DNA from: Bradyrhizobium sp. URHD0069
GTDB lineage: Bacteria > Pseudomonadota > Alphaproteobacteria > Rhizobiales > Xanthobacteraceae
DNA length: 64,000 bases
Direction: 5' to 3'
Assembly (NCBI RefSeq): GCF_000701345.1
Contig: NZ_JNIJ01000009.1
Location: forward strand, 178,718 to 242,717
Position 1 is the first letter of the stretch, and each line of letters opens with the position of its first letter. The position numbers and the translations under genes were made by a program. Shown here piece after piece: positions 56,074 through 64,000 of the stretch. The notes beneath the pieces are model-generated. The model did not search any database, had not been told where the DNA came from, and saw only the letters and a program-made list of their open reading frames with translations.

Positions 56074-57033
56074 ATGGCTGACATCGCACTGCAACCCCGG
56101 CCGGCTAAGCCGCAGATTCGCGAGGCCACCGCGTGGGATCAGCTCAGGACCAACCGCAACTGGCTCGGTTTCTGGTTCATGCTGCCGGCGATGGCATTCC
56201 TGATATTCTTCCTGGCCTATCCGCTGGGCCTGGGCATCTGGATTTCGTTCACTGACGCAAAGATCGGGCGGTCCGGCGAATTCGTCGGAGTCGAGAATTA
56301 TGAGTGGTTGTGGGGCGACACCATCTTCTGGCTGTCGGTGTTCAATACGCTCTTGTACACGTTCATTGCGAGCGCGATCAAATTCGCGATCGGGCTCTAT
56401 CTGGCGCTGCTGTTGAACGAGAACATGCCGTTCAAGGCGATGCTGCGCGCGCTGGTTCTTATCCCCTTCATCGTGCCGACTGTGCTGTCGGCGCTGGCGT
56501 TCTGGTGGATATTCGATTCGCAATTCTCGATCATCTCCTGGTCGCTCAAGCAACTCGGCCTGATCACCGAGAACATCAACTTCCTCGGCGATGTCACCTG
56601 GGCGCGCATCTGCGTGATCTTCGCCAATATCTGGCGCGGCGTTCCCTTTGTCGCGATCACGCTGCTCGCCGGCCTGCAGACGGTGCAGCCGTCGCTCTAT
56701 GAGGCCGCGACGCTCGATGGGGCCAGCAAGTGGGAGATGTTCCGCTTTATCACCTATCCGCTGTTGACCCCGATCATTGCGGTGGTGATGACGTTCTCGG
56801 TGCTGTTCACGTTCACCGACTTCCAGCTGATTTGGGCGATGACGCGGGGTGGCCCCGTCAACGCGACGCATCTGATGGCGACCTTGTCGTATCAGCGGGC
56901 TATTATCGCAGGCCAGTTGGGCGAAGGCGCTGCGATCTCAAGCGCGATGATCCCGTTCCTGCTGGCCGCGATCATGGTTTCCTGGTTCGGGCTGCAGCGC
57001 CGCAAGTGGCAGCAGGGAGAGAACAATGACTGA
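56074..57033 (+). CDS. Sugar ABC transporter permease 1 (CUT1)
   Basis: 319 residues with six helices. The EAA loop reads YEAATLDGASKWEMFRFITYPLL. The first helix WLGFWFMLPAMAFLIFFLAYPLGLG fits UgpA/MalF-like permeases. It forms the channel with permease 2, energised by the ATPase encoded at the start of this operon. The stop region is partly duplicated downstream. Confidence 0.92.
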   Translation: MADIALQPRPAKPQIREATAWDQLRTNRNWLGFWFMLPAMAFLIFFLAYPLGLGIWISFTDAKIGRSGEFVGVENYEWLWGDTIFWLSVFNTLLYTFIASAIKFAIGLYLALLLNENMPFKAMLRALVLIPFIVPTVLSALAFWWIFDSQFSIISWSLKQLGLITENINFLGDVTWARICVIFANIWRGVPFVAITLLAGLQTVQPSLYEAATLDGASKWEMFRFITYPLLTPIIAVVMTFSVLFTFTDFQLIWAMTRGGPVNATHLMATLSYQRAIIAGQLGEGAAISSAMIPFLLAAIMVSWFGLQRRKWQQGENND

Positions 57034-57064
57034 GCTCGGCGCTGCGTTGTCTTTTTGGCGCGAA

Positions 57065-57078
57065 CGGGGCAGGCCCCG
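57065..57078 (+). other. GC-rich hairpin between the two permease genes
   Basis: CGGGGC-AG-GCCCCG, with further GCGCG/CGCGC pairing outside, lies between the permease genes inside a duplicated junction. It may affect read-through or the second permease's ribosome site. Confidence 0.4.
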
Positions 57079-57113
57079 CGCGCGCTGCCGGAAATGGCAG
57101 CAGGGAGGGTCGA

Positions 57114-58049
57114 ATGACTGATCTTCCTACCTCGCGGATCGATATCAAAGCCGTGCTGTCGGGCTCGTCGCCGACGGTCGCGATGGACGATCACAGCGAA
57201 GGCATGAGCTATCTGCAGTCGGTGCCGCGCCGGCTCGTGACGCTTTATCTGCCGCTGACGATCATCGTGATCGTCCTGCTGTTCCCGTTTTACTGGATGG
57301 GGCTGACCGCGATCAAACCGGACGAGCAACTGCTCGATCTCGACAAATACAATCCGTTCTGGACCTGGAATCCGACCTTCAAGCACATCCACAAACTGCT
57401 GTTCGAGAGCTACTATCCGTACTGGCTGTGGAACACGATGTATGTGGCGGTCTGCGCCACCATCCTGTCGATCGTCGCCAGCGTACTGGCAGCCTATGCG
57501 ATCGTGCGGCTGCGCTATCGCGGCGCGCAGTGGGTCGGCGGGCTCATCTTCCTGTCCTATCTGGTGCCGCCGTCGATCCTGTTCATTCCGCTTGCGACCG
57601 TCGTATTCCAGTATGGGCTGTTCGACTCTCCAATGGCCTTGATCCTGACCTATCCGACTATCCTGATCCCGTTCTCGACATGGCTGTTGATGGGCTACTT
57701 CAAGACTATCCCGTTCGAACTGGAGGAATGCGCGCTGATCGACGGTGCGAGCCGCTGGCAGATACTGGTCAAGATCGTGCTGCCGCTGGCGATCCCCGGC
57801 CTGATCTCGGCCTTCATCTTCTGCTTCACGCTGTGCTGGAACGAGTTCATCTACGCGCTGACCTTCCTGCAATCGACCCAGAACAAGACCGTGCCGGTCG
57901 CGATCGTCAACGAGTTCGTCGATGGCGACATTTATCGCTGGGGATCGCTGATGGCAGGCGCATTGGCGGGCTCATTGCCGTTGGTCATCCTCTATGCGTT
58001 CTTTGTCGAGCACTACGTGTCCGCAATGACCGGAGCCGTGAAAGAGTGA
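57114..58049 (+). CDS. Sugar ABC transporter permease 2 (CUT1)
   Basis: 311 residues with six helices. The EAA loop is FELEECALIDGASRWQILVKIVLPLAIPG. The UgpE/MalG-type C-terminus ends FVEHYVSAMTGAVKE. ATG 57114 follows CAGGGAGGG. Partner of permease 1. Confidence 0.92.
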   Translation: MTDLPTSRIDIKAVLSGSSPTVAMDDHSEGMSYLQSVPRRLVTLYLPLTIIVIVLLFPFYWMGLTAIKPDEQLLDLDKYNPFWTWNPTFKHIHKLLFESYYPYWLWNTMYVAVCATILSIVASVLAAYAIVRLRYRGAQWVGGLIFLSYLVPPSILFIPLATVVFQYGLFDSPMALILTYPTILIPFSTWLLMGYFKTIPFELEECALIDGASRWQILVKIVLPLAIPGLISAFIFCFTLCWNEFIYALTFLQSTQNKTVPVAIVNEFVDGDIYRWGSLMAGALAGSLPLVILYAFFVEHYVSAMTGAVKE

Positions 58050-58089
58050 GCGCGGCCCCGTCTAACAATCAAGAACAAGGAGTTGGGTC

Positions 58090-59076
58090 TTGCACATTCT
58101 GATTTTGGGTGCGGCTGGCATGGTCGGCCGCAAATTGACCGAGCGGCTGTTGCGCGAGGGTCGTCTCGGCAAGGCCGACATCACCCGGATGACGCTGCAG
58201 GACGTGGTTGCGCCGGCGAAACCTGACAAGGCGGGGTTTCCGGTCGACACGGCGACGTGCGATTTTGCCGTGCCGGGCGCCGCCGAAAAGCTGGTCGCAG
58301 ACCGTCCGGACGTGATCTTCCATCTGGCGGCGATCGTCTCGGGTGAGGCTGAGCTCGATTTCGACAAGGGCTACCGCATCAATCTCGACGGCACGCGGAT
58401 GCTGTTCGATGCGGTCCGGCTTGCCGGGGGCGGCTACAAACCGCGCGTGGTGTTCACCTCGTCGATCGCGGTGTTCGGCGCGCCGTTTCCGGAAGCCATC
58501 GGCGACGAATTCTTTCACACGCCGCTGTTGAGTTACGGGACGCAGAAGGCGATCGGCGAACTGTTGCTGGCCGATTATTCGCGCCGCGGTTTCATGGACG
58601 GTATTGGCATTCGCCTGCCGACCATCTGCATCCGACCCGGTCTTCCCAACAAGGCGGCCTCCGGATTCTTTTCCAATATTTTGCGCGAACCGCTCGCCGG
58701 CAAGGAAGCGGTGCTGCCGGTCTCCGAAGACGTCCGCCACTGGCACGCTTCGCCGCGCTCGGCGGTCGGTTTCCTGCTCCACGCCGCGACCATGGACAGC
58801 GCGGCGGCCGGTGCACGCCGCAATCTCTCCATGCCCGGCCTTTCGGCCACCGTCGGCGAGGAAATCGCCGCGCTGAAGCGGGTGGCGGGCGAGAAGGTGG
58901 CGTCGCGGATCAAACGCACGCCGGATCCGTTCATTATGGGCATCGTCGACGGCTGGCCGCGCAATTTCGAGGCGAAGCGAGCGGTCCAGCTCGGTTTCAC
59001 CACCGCCGAAAAAACCTTTGACGACATTATCCGGATTCACATCGAGGACGAACTTGGCGGTAAGTTCGTGGCCTGA
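58090..59076 (+). CDS. denD: NAD-dependent epimerase/dehydratase-family enzyme, D-erythronate dehydrogenase-like
   Basis: 328 residues from a TTG with AAGGAG 7 bases before it. Extended SDR: GAAGMVG at 8-14, TSSIAVFG, YGTQK as catalytic Tyr/Lys, and RLPTICIRPGLPNKAASGFFSNILREPL, typical of the DenD group that oxidises D-erythronate to 2-oxo-D-erythronate. In this cluster it may oxidise a related aldonate. No OtnK/OtnC/OtnI genes are present, so the classic erythronate pathway is incomplete here. Confidence 0.82.
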   Translation: MHILILGAAGMVGRKLTERLLREGRLGKADITRMTLQDVVAPAKPDKAGFPVDTATCDFAVPGAAEKLVADRPDVIFHLAAIVSGEAELDFDKGYRINLDGTRMLFDAVRLAGGGYKPRVVFTSSIAVFGAPFPEAIGDEFFHTPLLSYGTQKAIGELLLADYSRRGFMDGIGIRLPTICIRPGLPNKAASGFFSNILREPLAGKEAVLPVSEDVRHWHASPRSAVGFLLHAATMDSAAAGARRNLSMPGLSATVGEEIAALKRVAGEKVASRIKRTPDPFIMGIVDGWPRNFEAKRAVQLGFTTAEKTFDDIIRIHIEDELGGKFVA

Positions 59077-59175
59077 ACCGTTTGCTTCGCGAGAAGAAAC
59101 CGCGTTCCAAACAGAAACCAACGCTTGTTCTCGTCCACTTGAAATGACAGCGGCGCTGTTGGCTCGGATGCGGTC

Positions 59176-60120
59176 ATGACGAAAGTAGCCTGCATCGGCG
59201 AGTGCATGATCGAGCTAAAGCAAGCCGCCGGCGGCCTGTACTCGCGGGGCTATGGCGGAGATACGCTGAATACGGCCGTTTATCTTGCCCGCCTGGGTGT
59301 TGACGTCGATTACATTACCGCCCTGGGGGACGATCCCTTAAGCGACGAAATGCTCGCGGGCTGGGCGGCGGAGGGCGTTGGAACGAAGCACGTGCTGCGC
59401 CTGCCAGGTAAGCTGCCGGGTCTCTACATGATCCAGACAGATCAGAAGGGAGAGCGCCGGTTCTTTCATTGGCGCGAAAGCTCGGCCGCGCGCAGCCTGA
59501 TGGATCTAGCTGAAACGGGCGATATCCTGAACTCGCTCGGAAATTATGACCTCGTTTATCTCTCGGCGATCACGCTGTCGCTTTACAATGAGAGCGGACG
59601 TAGGCGGTTGATCGCGGCTCTCATGCGCGCGCGCGAAGGTGGCGCCCGCTTTGCGTTTGACACCAACTTTCGCGTGCGAGGCTGGCCTGATCTGGATATC
59701 GCGCGCGCCGCTTATCGAGAGGCATTCGAGGCCGCCGATATTGTACTGGCCTCGACGGAAGATTTGCTGGCGCTGTATAGCGGAGAAAGCACTGATGGTT
59801 TGATGGCGCGCATCTCAAGCGCTGAGGCAGTGTTGAAACTCTCCGAACCCGCAAGCATCGTTCGGTTCGAAGGCGTTTCACATGAGGTGAAGGCCGAGCC
59901 TGTCGTCAATACGGTCGTCGATACGACGGCGGCCGGGGATAGTTTTGCGGCAGCCTATCTCGCTGCACGGCTGAGGGGTGCGAACCCGCTCGAAGCCGCA
60001 CGCGCCGGGCATCGGCTGGCGGGCGTTGTGGTGTGCCATCCGGGCGCGATCATCCCGCGCTCGGCGATGCCTGCCAATGTCATATCAAATCCGTCGGCAC
60101 CTCGCAGGGCATCCTTATGA
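59176..60120 (+). CDS. kdgK: PfkB-family sugar kinase, probable 2-keto-3-deoxygluconate kinase
   Basis: 314 residues. The start CIGECMIELKQ...YGGDTLNTAVYLARLG is typical of KdgK. The PfkB signature VDTTAAGDSFAAAYLAARL carries the catalytic Asp and anion-hole Gly. It would phosphorylate 2-keto-3-deoxy acids made by the dehydratase. Its stop overlaps the aldolase ATG by 4 bases. Confidence 0.87.
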   Translation: MTKVACIGECMIELKQAAGGLYSRGYGGDTLNTAVYLARLGVDVDYITALGDDPLSDEMLAGWAAEGVGTKHVLRLPGKLPGLYMIQTDQKGERRFFHWRESSAARSLMDLAETGDILNSLGNYDLVYLSAITLSLYNESGRRRLIAALMRAREGGARFAFDTNFRVRGWPDLDIARAAYREAFEAADIVLASTEDLLALYSGESTDGLMARISSAEAVLKLSEPASIVRFEGVSHEVKAEPVVNTVVDTTAAGDSFAAAYLAARLRGANPLEAARAGHRLAGVVVCHPGAIIPRSAMPANVISNPSAPRRASL

Positions 60121-60785
60121 ATATCGCTTCAAAACAACCTGTGCAGAATGCCCGGGAAACGCTTGCCGTGCTGATGGGGTCGGCCTGTGTGATCCCCGTC
60201 CTTACCATTGAACGGCTGGAAGATGCGGTACCGCTCGCCAAGGCGCTCGTTGCAGGTGGCGTGCGTGTACTGGAAGTCACGCTGCGCACTCCGGTTGCGA
60301 TAGAGGCGGCAACCGCGATCATGGCCGAAGTGCCAGAGGCTACCGTTGGAATCGGCACGATCCTGAACGCCGATGATCTTGCGCGCGCGGAAGCGCTCGG
60401 CGCCAAATTCGGCATCAGTCCCGGCGCCACGCCCGATTTGCTGAAGGCTGCGGCGGCAAGCGGACTACCGTTCGCGCCGGGTATCGCGACGGCATCGGAG
60501 CTGATGCAGGCACTGGCCTACGGCTTCAATCTCGTCAAATTCTTCCCGGCCGAGCAGTCCGGCGGTATCAAGGCACTGCGGGCTTTGGCAGGACCTTTTC
60601 CGGATGCACGGTTCTGTCCGACCGGCGGCATTGGAGAGACCAACGCGGCCTCGTGGCTGGGTGAGCCAAACGTGGTCGCGGTGGGCGGTTCGTGGTTATG
60701 TCCTGCGGCGGATATCAGGGCCGGTAACTGGGCTGGCATAACCGCCATCTGCAATCGGACCATGAAATCGCTGAAACCGGCGTGA
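60117..60785 (+). CDS. eda: KHG/KDPG-type aldolase
   Basis: 222 residues starting in an ATGA overlap with the kinase. The active-site Glu is in VLEVTLRTP, and the Schiff-base Lys in FNLVKFFPAE (about 142). CPTGGI binds phosphate. It splits 2-keto-3-deoxy-6-phosphogluconate (or a related acid) to pyruvate and glyceraldehyde-3-phosphate. With the dehydratase and kinase it completes a semi-phosphorylative Entner-Doudoroff-like route. Confidence 0.9.
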   Translation: MNIASKQPVQNARETLAVLMGSACVIPVLTIERLEDAVPLAKALVAGGVRVLEVTLRTPVAIEAATAIMAEVPEATVGIGTILNADDLARAEALGAKFGISPGATPDLLKAAAASGLPFAPGIATASELMQALAYGFNLVKFFPAEQSGGIKALRALAGPFPDARFCPTGGIGETNAASWLGEPNVVAVGGSWLCPAADIRAGNWAGITAICNRTMKSLKPA

Positions 60786-60838
60786 AGTATTGCCACCGGT
60801 AGGTTACAAAGCCTCCAAGCAAGACAGGGAGAACAGCC

Positions 60839-62008
60839 ATGACAGCCAGCATTGTCGGGTGGGCGCACACGCCGTTCGGCAAGTTCGATACCGAGACCGT
60901 CGAGAGCCTCGTCGTTCGTGTAGCGACCGATGCGCTTGCCGATGCCGGTATCTCTGCAGCCGACGTTGATGAAGTCGTGCTTGGGCATTTCAACGCAGGA
61001 TTTTCGCCGCAGGATTTTACCGCTTCGCTGGTGCTGCAAGCTGATCCGCAGTTGCGGTTCAAGCCGGCCACGCGCGTCGAAAATGCCTGCGCGACCGGGT
61101 CGGCAGCGGTGCATCAGGGCATCCGAGCCATTGCCGCCGGGGCGGCGAAGATCGTGCTGGTGGTTGGCGTCGAGCAGATGACGCGGACGCCGGGGCCGGA
61201 GATCGGCCGCAATCTGCTGCGCGCGTCGTACCTGCCGGAGGACGGCGAAACCCCCGGCGGCTTCGCCGGTGTGTTCGGCAAAATCGCACAGGCCTATTTC
61301 CAGAAATACGGCGATCAATCCGACGCCTTGGCCATGATCGCCGCCAAGAACCATAAAAACGGCGTTGCCAATCCGTATGCGCAGTTGCGCAAGGATTTCG
61401 GCTACGAATTCTGCCGGTCCGAAAGCGAGAAGAACCCGTTTGTGGCGGGGCCGTTGAAGCGCACCGATTGCTCGCTGGTATCGGACGGCGCGGCGGCGCT
61501 GGTGCTGACCGATGCGGAAACCGCCAAGTCGATGGGCAAGGCTGTCAATATCAGGGCCACCGCGCATGCCCAGGATTTCCTGCCGATGTCGAAGCGCGAC
61601 ATTTTGCAATTCGAAGGCTGCACGGTGGCATGGCAGCGCGCGCTGCAATCGGCCGGCGTGCAGCTTTCCGATCTTTCCTTTGTGGAAACCCACGACTGCT
61701 TCACCGTCGCCGAGCTGATCGAATACGAAGCGATGGGTCTGACGCCGAGAGGGCAGGGCGCCCGCGCCATCAAGGAAGGCTGGACCCAGAAGGATGGTAA
61801 GCTGCCGGTCAATCCGTCCGGCGGCTTGAAGGCCAAGGGTCATCCGATCGGCGCCACCGGTGTCTCCATGCATGTAATGACCGCCATGCAGCTGTTGGGT
61901 CAGGCGCCCGAGGGCATGCAGATCAGGGACGCAAAGCTCGCCGGTATCTTCAACATGGGCGGGGCTGCGGTCGCAAATTACGTCTCGCTGCTGGAGCCCG
62001 CGAAGTAA
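60839..62008 (+). CDS. SCP2-type thiolase (acetyl-CoA acetyltransferase family)
   Basis: 389 residues. The nucleophile Cys is in VENACATGSAAVHQG (about 84). The SCP2-thiolase motif ETHDCFTVAELIEYEAMGL and GGLKAKGHPIGATG are present. The terminal catalytic Cys of classic thiolases (CxG) is replaced by NMGG, as in the SCP2/SCPx subgroup. It likely cleaves a branched or aromatic 3-ketoacyl-CoA. It is 29 bases upstream of the acyl-CoA synthetase. Confidence 0.88.
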   Translation: MTASIVGWAHTPFGKFDTETVESLVVRVATDALADAGISAADVDEVVLGHFNAGFSPQDFTASLVLQADPQLRFKPATRVENACATGSAAVHQGIRAIAAGAAKIVLVVGVEQMTRTPGPEIGRNLLRASYLPEDGETPGGFAGVFGKIAQAYFQKYGDQSDALAMIAAKNHKNGVANPYAQLRKDFGYEFCRSESEKNPFVAGPLKRTDCSLVSDGAAALVLTDAETAKSMGKAVNIRATAHAQDFLPMSKRDILQFEGCTVAWQRALQSAGVQLSDLSFVETHDCFTVAELIEYEAMGLTPRGQGARAIKEGWTQKDGKLPVNPSGGLKAKGHPIGATGVSMHVMTAMQLLGQAPEGMQIRDAKLAGIFNMGGAAVANYVSLLEPAK

Positions 62009-62037
62009 GCGTCCTTAGATCATCGAGGGCATAAGCG

Positions 62038-63570
62038 ATGAACGTTGCCGAATGGCTGGCGGCGACCGCGCGCCTGCGTCCCGACGCGCCGGCGCTGCTC
62101 ACCGGCTTCGATCTCGATGCGGACTACGCGACGTTCGCGCGGCGTGCGGCGGCAATTGGTGCCGCTCTGTCACGCGAATATGGCATCGAACCCGGCGACC
62201 GTATCGGGCTGTTCGCGACCAATTGCACGCAATACTTCGAATGCCTCTACGGCATCTGGTGGATTGGCGCCGTCGCCATACCGATCAACGCCAAGCTGCA
62301 CGGCCGGGAGGCCGCCTGGATTTGCAGCGATGCCGGCGCCAAGCTGACGTTCATTTCCGACGACACGATGGAGGCTTTGGCCGAAGCCAAGAGCGAGTTG
62401 CCGGCGGCAATGAGGACATTGTCGGTAGACAGCGACGCGTATCGTGAGATACGCGACGGCGTAGGGACGCCAACGCCGTTGCCTCGCGAGGTAAACGATC
62501 TCGCCTGGCTGTTCTATACGTCGGGCACCACCGGCCGTCCCAAGGGCGTGGTGTTGAGCCACGGCAATTTAGTAGCGATGTCACTGTGCTATCTCGCCGA
62601 CGTCGATCAGGCGACGCCGAACGACGCCTCGCTCTACGCGGCACCGATTTCACACGGCGCGGGCCTGTATAATTTCCCGCATGTCCGCATGGGCGGGCGG
62701 CACGTCATCCCCGAGTCCGGCGGTTTCGATCCGGATGAAGTGCTCAACCTCGGCAGGCAGCTCGGCAATGTCGTCATGTTCGCAGCGCCCACCATGGTGC
62801 GGCGGCTGGTCGACGCCGCGAAACGCCGCGGCGAGAACGGTGAGGGCATCCGCACCATCATCTATGGCGGCGGCCCGATGTATCTGGCCGATATCCGCGA
62901 CGCGATTGCGACCATGGGCCAGCGCTTCGTGCAGATCTACGGCCAGGGCGAATCGCCGATGACGATTACGTCGCTGAGCCGAGAATGGCATGAGCGTACC
63001 GACCACCCACGCTATCTCGATCGCCTCGCTTCCGTGGGTCCGGCGCAAAGCGTGATGCAGGTTCGCATCACCGGCGCCGATGGAAAGCCGCTGCCATCAG
63101 GCGAAACCGGCGAGGTCGAGGCCAAGGGCACTGCCGTGATGCTCGGCTACTGGAATAACCCGAAAGCCAATGCGGAGACGCTGAAAGATGGCTGGCTGCG
63201 AACCGGCGATGTCGGACGGCTGGATGAAGATGGCTTTCTGACGCTGTCGGATCGTTCCAAGGATGTGATCATTTCCGGCGGCACCAACATCTATCCGCGC
63301 GAGGTCGAGGAGGCGCTCTTAACGCATCCCGACGTGCGCGAGGTCTCGGCGATCGGCGTTCCCGATCCGGACTGGGGCGAAATCGTCGTCGCCTGCGTGG
63401 TGCTGGAGGAGGGCGCTGTGGCCGACGACGTCAGACTAGACGCGCATTGCCTGGCCTCGATCGCGCGTTTCAAGCGGCCGAAGCGTTATGTCTATCTCGA
63501 CGCGTTGCCGAAGAACAATTACGGCAAGGTGCTGAAGACATCGCTGCGCGAGATGATGACCAAAGCGTAG
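62038..63570 (+). CDS. AMP-forming acyl-CoA synthetase
   Basis: 510 residues. Adenylate-forming motifs: P-loop YTSGTTGRPKGV, IYGQGESPMTIT, GYWNNPKANAETLKDGWLRTGD, the hinge DRSKDVIISGG and the catalytic Lys in KNNYGKVLKT. It activates a carboxylic acid to acyl-CoA, plausibly for the thiolase encoded upstream. The acid is unidentified. Confidence 0.9.
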   Translation: MNVAEWLAATARLRPDAPALLTGFDLDADYATFARRAAAIGAALSREYGIEPGDRIGLFATNCTQYFECLYGIWWIGAVAIPINAKLHGREAAWICSDAGAKLTFISDDTMEALAEAKSELPAAMRTLSVDSDAYREIRDGVGTPTPLPREVNDLAWLFYTSGTTGRPKGVVLSHGNLVAMSLCYLADVDQATPNDASLYAAPISHGAGLYNFPHVRMGGRHVIPESGGFDPDEVLNLGRQLGNVVMFAAPTMVRRLVDAAKRRGENGEGIRTIIYGGGPMYLADIRDAIATMGQRFVQIYGQGESPMTITSLSREWHERTDHPRYLDRLASVGPAQSVMQVRITGADGKPLPSGETGEVEAKGTAVMLGYWNNPKANAETLKDGWLRTGDVGRLDEDGFLTLSDRSKDVIISGGTNIYPREVEEALLTHPDVREVSAIGVPDPDWGEIVVACVVLEEGAVADDVRLDAHCLASIARFKRPKRYVYLDALPKNNYGKVLKTSLREMMTKA

Positions 63571-63582
63571 GGTTGTATTGCC

Positions 63583-63602
63583 GTCCCGGCGAACGCCGGG
63601 AC
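63583..63602. terminator. Perfect hairpin in a repeat after the acyl-CoA synthetase
   Basis: GTCCCGGCG-AA-CGCCGGGAC is a perfect 9-bp dyad 12 bases after the stop. It begins a known type of Bradyrhizobium intergenic repeat that seems cut short before the IS sequence. It may end or stabilise the transcript. Confidence 0.5.
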
Positions 63603-63659
63603 CCATAACCACCGGCGCGGGTTCTCGTCCGGGCTACTTCCATCGTTCAGTTGAGAGTT

Positions 63660-64000
63660 CACGGAGTATGATGGGGTGGACGGCCCCCTACGGCATCAGT
63701 GTGCCAGAATGAGGTTGTTGCAAATCTCAGACAAGGGAGCCGTCCGTGGACCAGATTATCCGCATTGGAATGGATACGTCGAAGCATATTTTTCAGCTGC
63801 ATGGGGTCGATGCCGCGGAGCGGCCGGGGTTGCGCAAGCGGCTTCGGCGCAACGAGGTGTTGGTGTTTTTTGCCAAGCTGCCGCCGACGGTGATTGGAAT
63901 GGAGGCGTGCGGCGCAGCGCATGACTGGGCGCGGAAGTTACGCAAGCTAGGCCATGAGGTGAAGCTGATGGCGCCGCAACACGTCAAGCCCTATGTCAAG
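63660..64000 (+). mobile_element. IS110-family insertion sequence, left end
   Basis: The transposase reading frame begins 63746 and the upstream 85 bases belong to the element's left end. GGACGGCCCCC (63676-63686) and GGGAGCCGTCC (63734-63744) form an inverted pair before the gene. The exact boundary is uncertain and the right end lies outside the window. Confidence 0.75.
63746..64000 (+). CDS. IS110-family transposase, N-terminal part (3' end outside window)
   Basis: 85 residues from a GTG with AAGGGAG 6 bases upstream; the frame is open to the window end. The DEDD catalytic core shows Asp in IGMDTSKHIFQLHGVD and Glu in VIGMEACGAAHDWAR, then HEVKLMAPQHVKPYVK, all IS110 hallmarks. It catalyses site-specific transposition. 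Whether the element is intact cannot be judged. Confidence 0.9.
   Translation, partial: MDQIIRIGMDTSKHIFQLHGVDAAERPGLRKRLRRNEVLVFFAKLPPTVIGMEACGAAHDWARKLRKLGHEVKLMAPQHVKPYVK

Noticed and set aside
60839..62008. Loss of the thiolase C-terminal catalytic Cys as a broken enzyme
   Set aside because: The NMGG end together with the HDCF motif is normal for SCP2-type thiolases, so it is probably active.

Overview
The window is a piece of chromosome from a Bradyrhizobium-like alphaproteobacterium (Nitrobacteraceae). Coding density is high and GC-rich. Several protein families are typical of that group: tandem kup genes, the acpXL/lpxXL very-long-chain fatty acid (VLCFA) lipid A cluster, Bug-type solute-binding proteins and an Irr/ICE-like iron promoter. 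The intergenic repeats also look like those common in Bradyrhizobium. I recognise no nodulation, nitrogen-fixation, phage or CRISPR genes. Species-level assignment is inference from recognised families only.

Layout, left to right. 1-5.6 kb: 3' end of citramalate synthase cimA, a VOC protein, a LOG-family protein, an Atm1-type ABC exporter, then psd-pssA for phosphatidylethanolamine synthesis. 5.7-10.3 kb: an RraA-like protein, a Bug-type binding protein, an SDR, and the flagellar stator pair motA-motB behind a CtrA-like site. 10.4-17.2 kb: two tandem kup potassium transporters, a rhodanese, an aminotransferase and a polyamine-type binding protein. 17.3-22.6 kb (minus strand): the six-gene operon acpXL-fabZXL-fabF2XL-fabF1XL-adh2XL-lpxXL, which builds and transfers the VLCFA of lipid A; one of its two ketoacyl synthases lacks the catalytic Cys. 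22.8-33.1 kb: a small membrane protein, a ParB-like protein, MgtC, an AhpD-like protein, a HerA-like ATPase, and a stress group (hsp20-lon, a small membrane protein, and a PCMT-erythromycin esterase fusion).

33.1-36.1 kb: an MFS transporter, a 59-residue protein that looks like a free-standing sigma-70 region 1.1 domain, the decayed 3' end of an SDR gene, and tRNA-Gln(CUG). 36.2-41.1 kb: an RND efflux pump with adaptor, divergent from a MarR regulator, with a perfect palindrome between them. 41.5-46.6 kb: iron-uptake operon (TonB-dependent receptor, exbB, exbD, tonB) behind repeated ICE-like motifs. 46.7-49.7 kb: a small anchored protein, an M50 protease, and a divergent LysR/EamA exporter pair. 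49.7-60.8 kb: a divergent sugar-acid catabolism locus. Two SDRs and an IlvD/Edd dehydratase lie on minus; a four-gene ABC importer, a DenD-like dehydrogenase, a PfkB kinase and a KDPG-type aldolase lie on plus. 60.8-63.6 kb: an SCP2-type thiolase and an acyl-CoA synthetase. The right edge cuts an IS110-family transposase.

The best candidates for new biology are the Cys-less ketoacyl synthase, which resembles a chain-length factor, the orphan region 1.1 protein, and the methyltransferase-esterase fusion beside the hsp20-lon operon.
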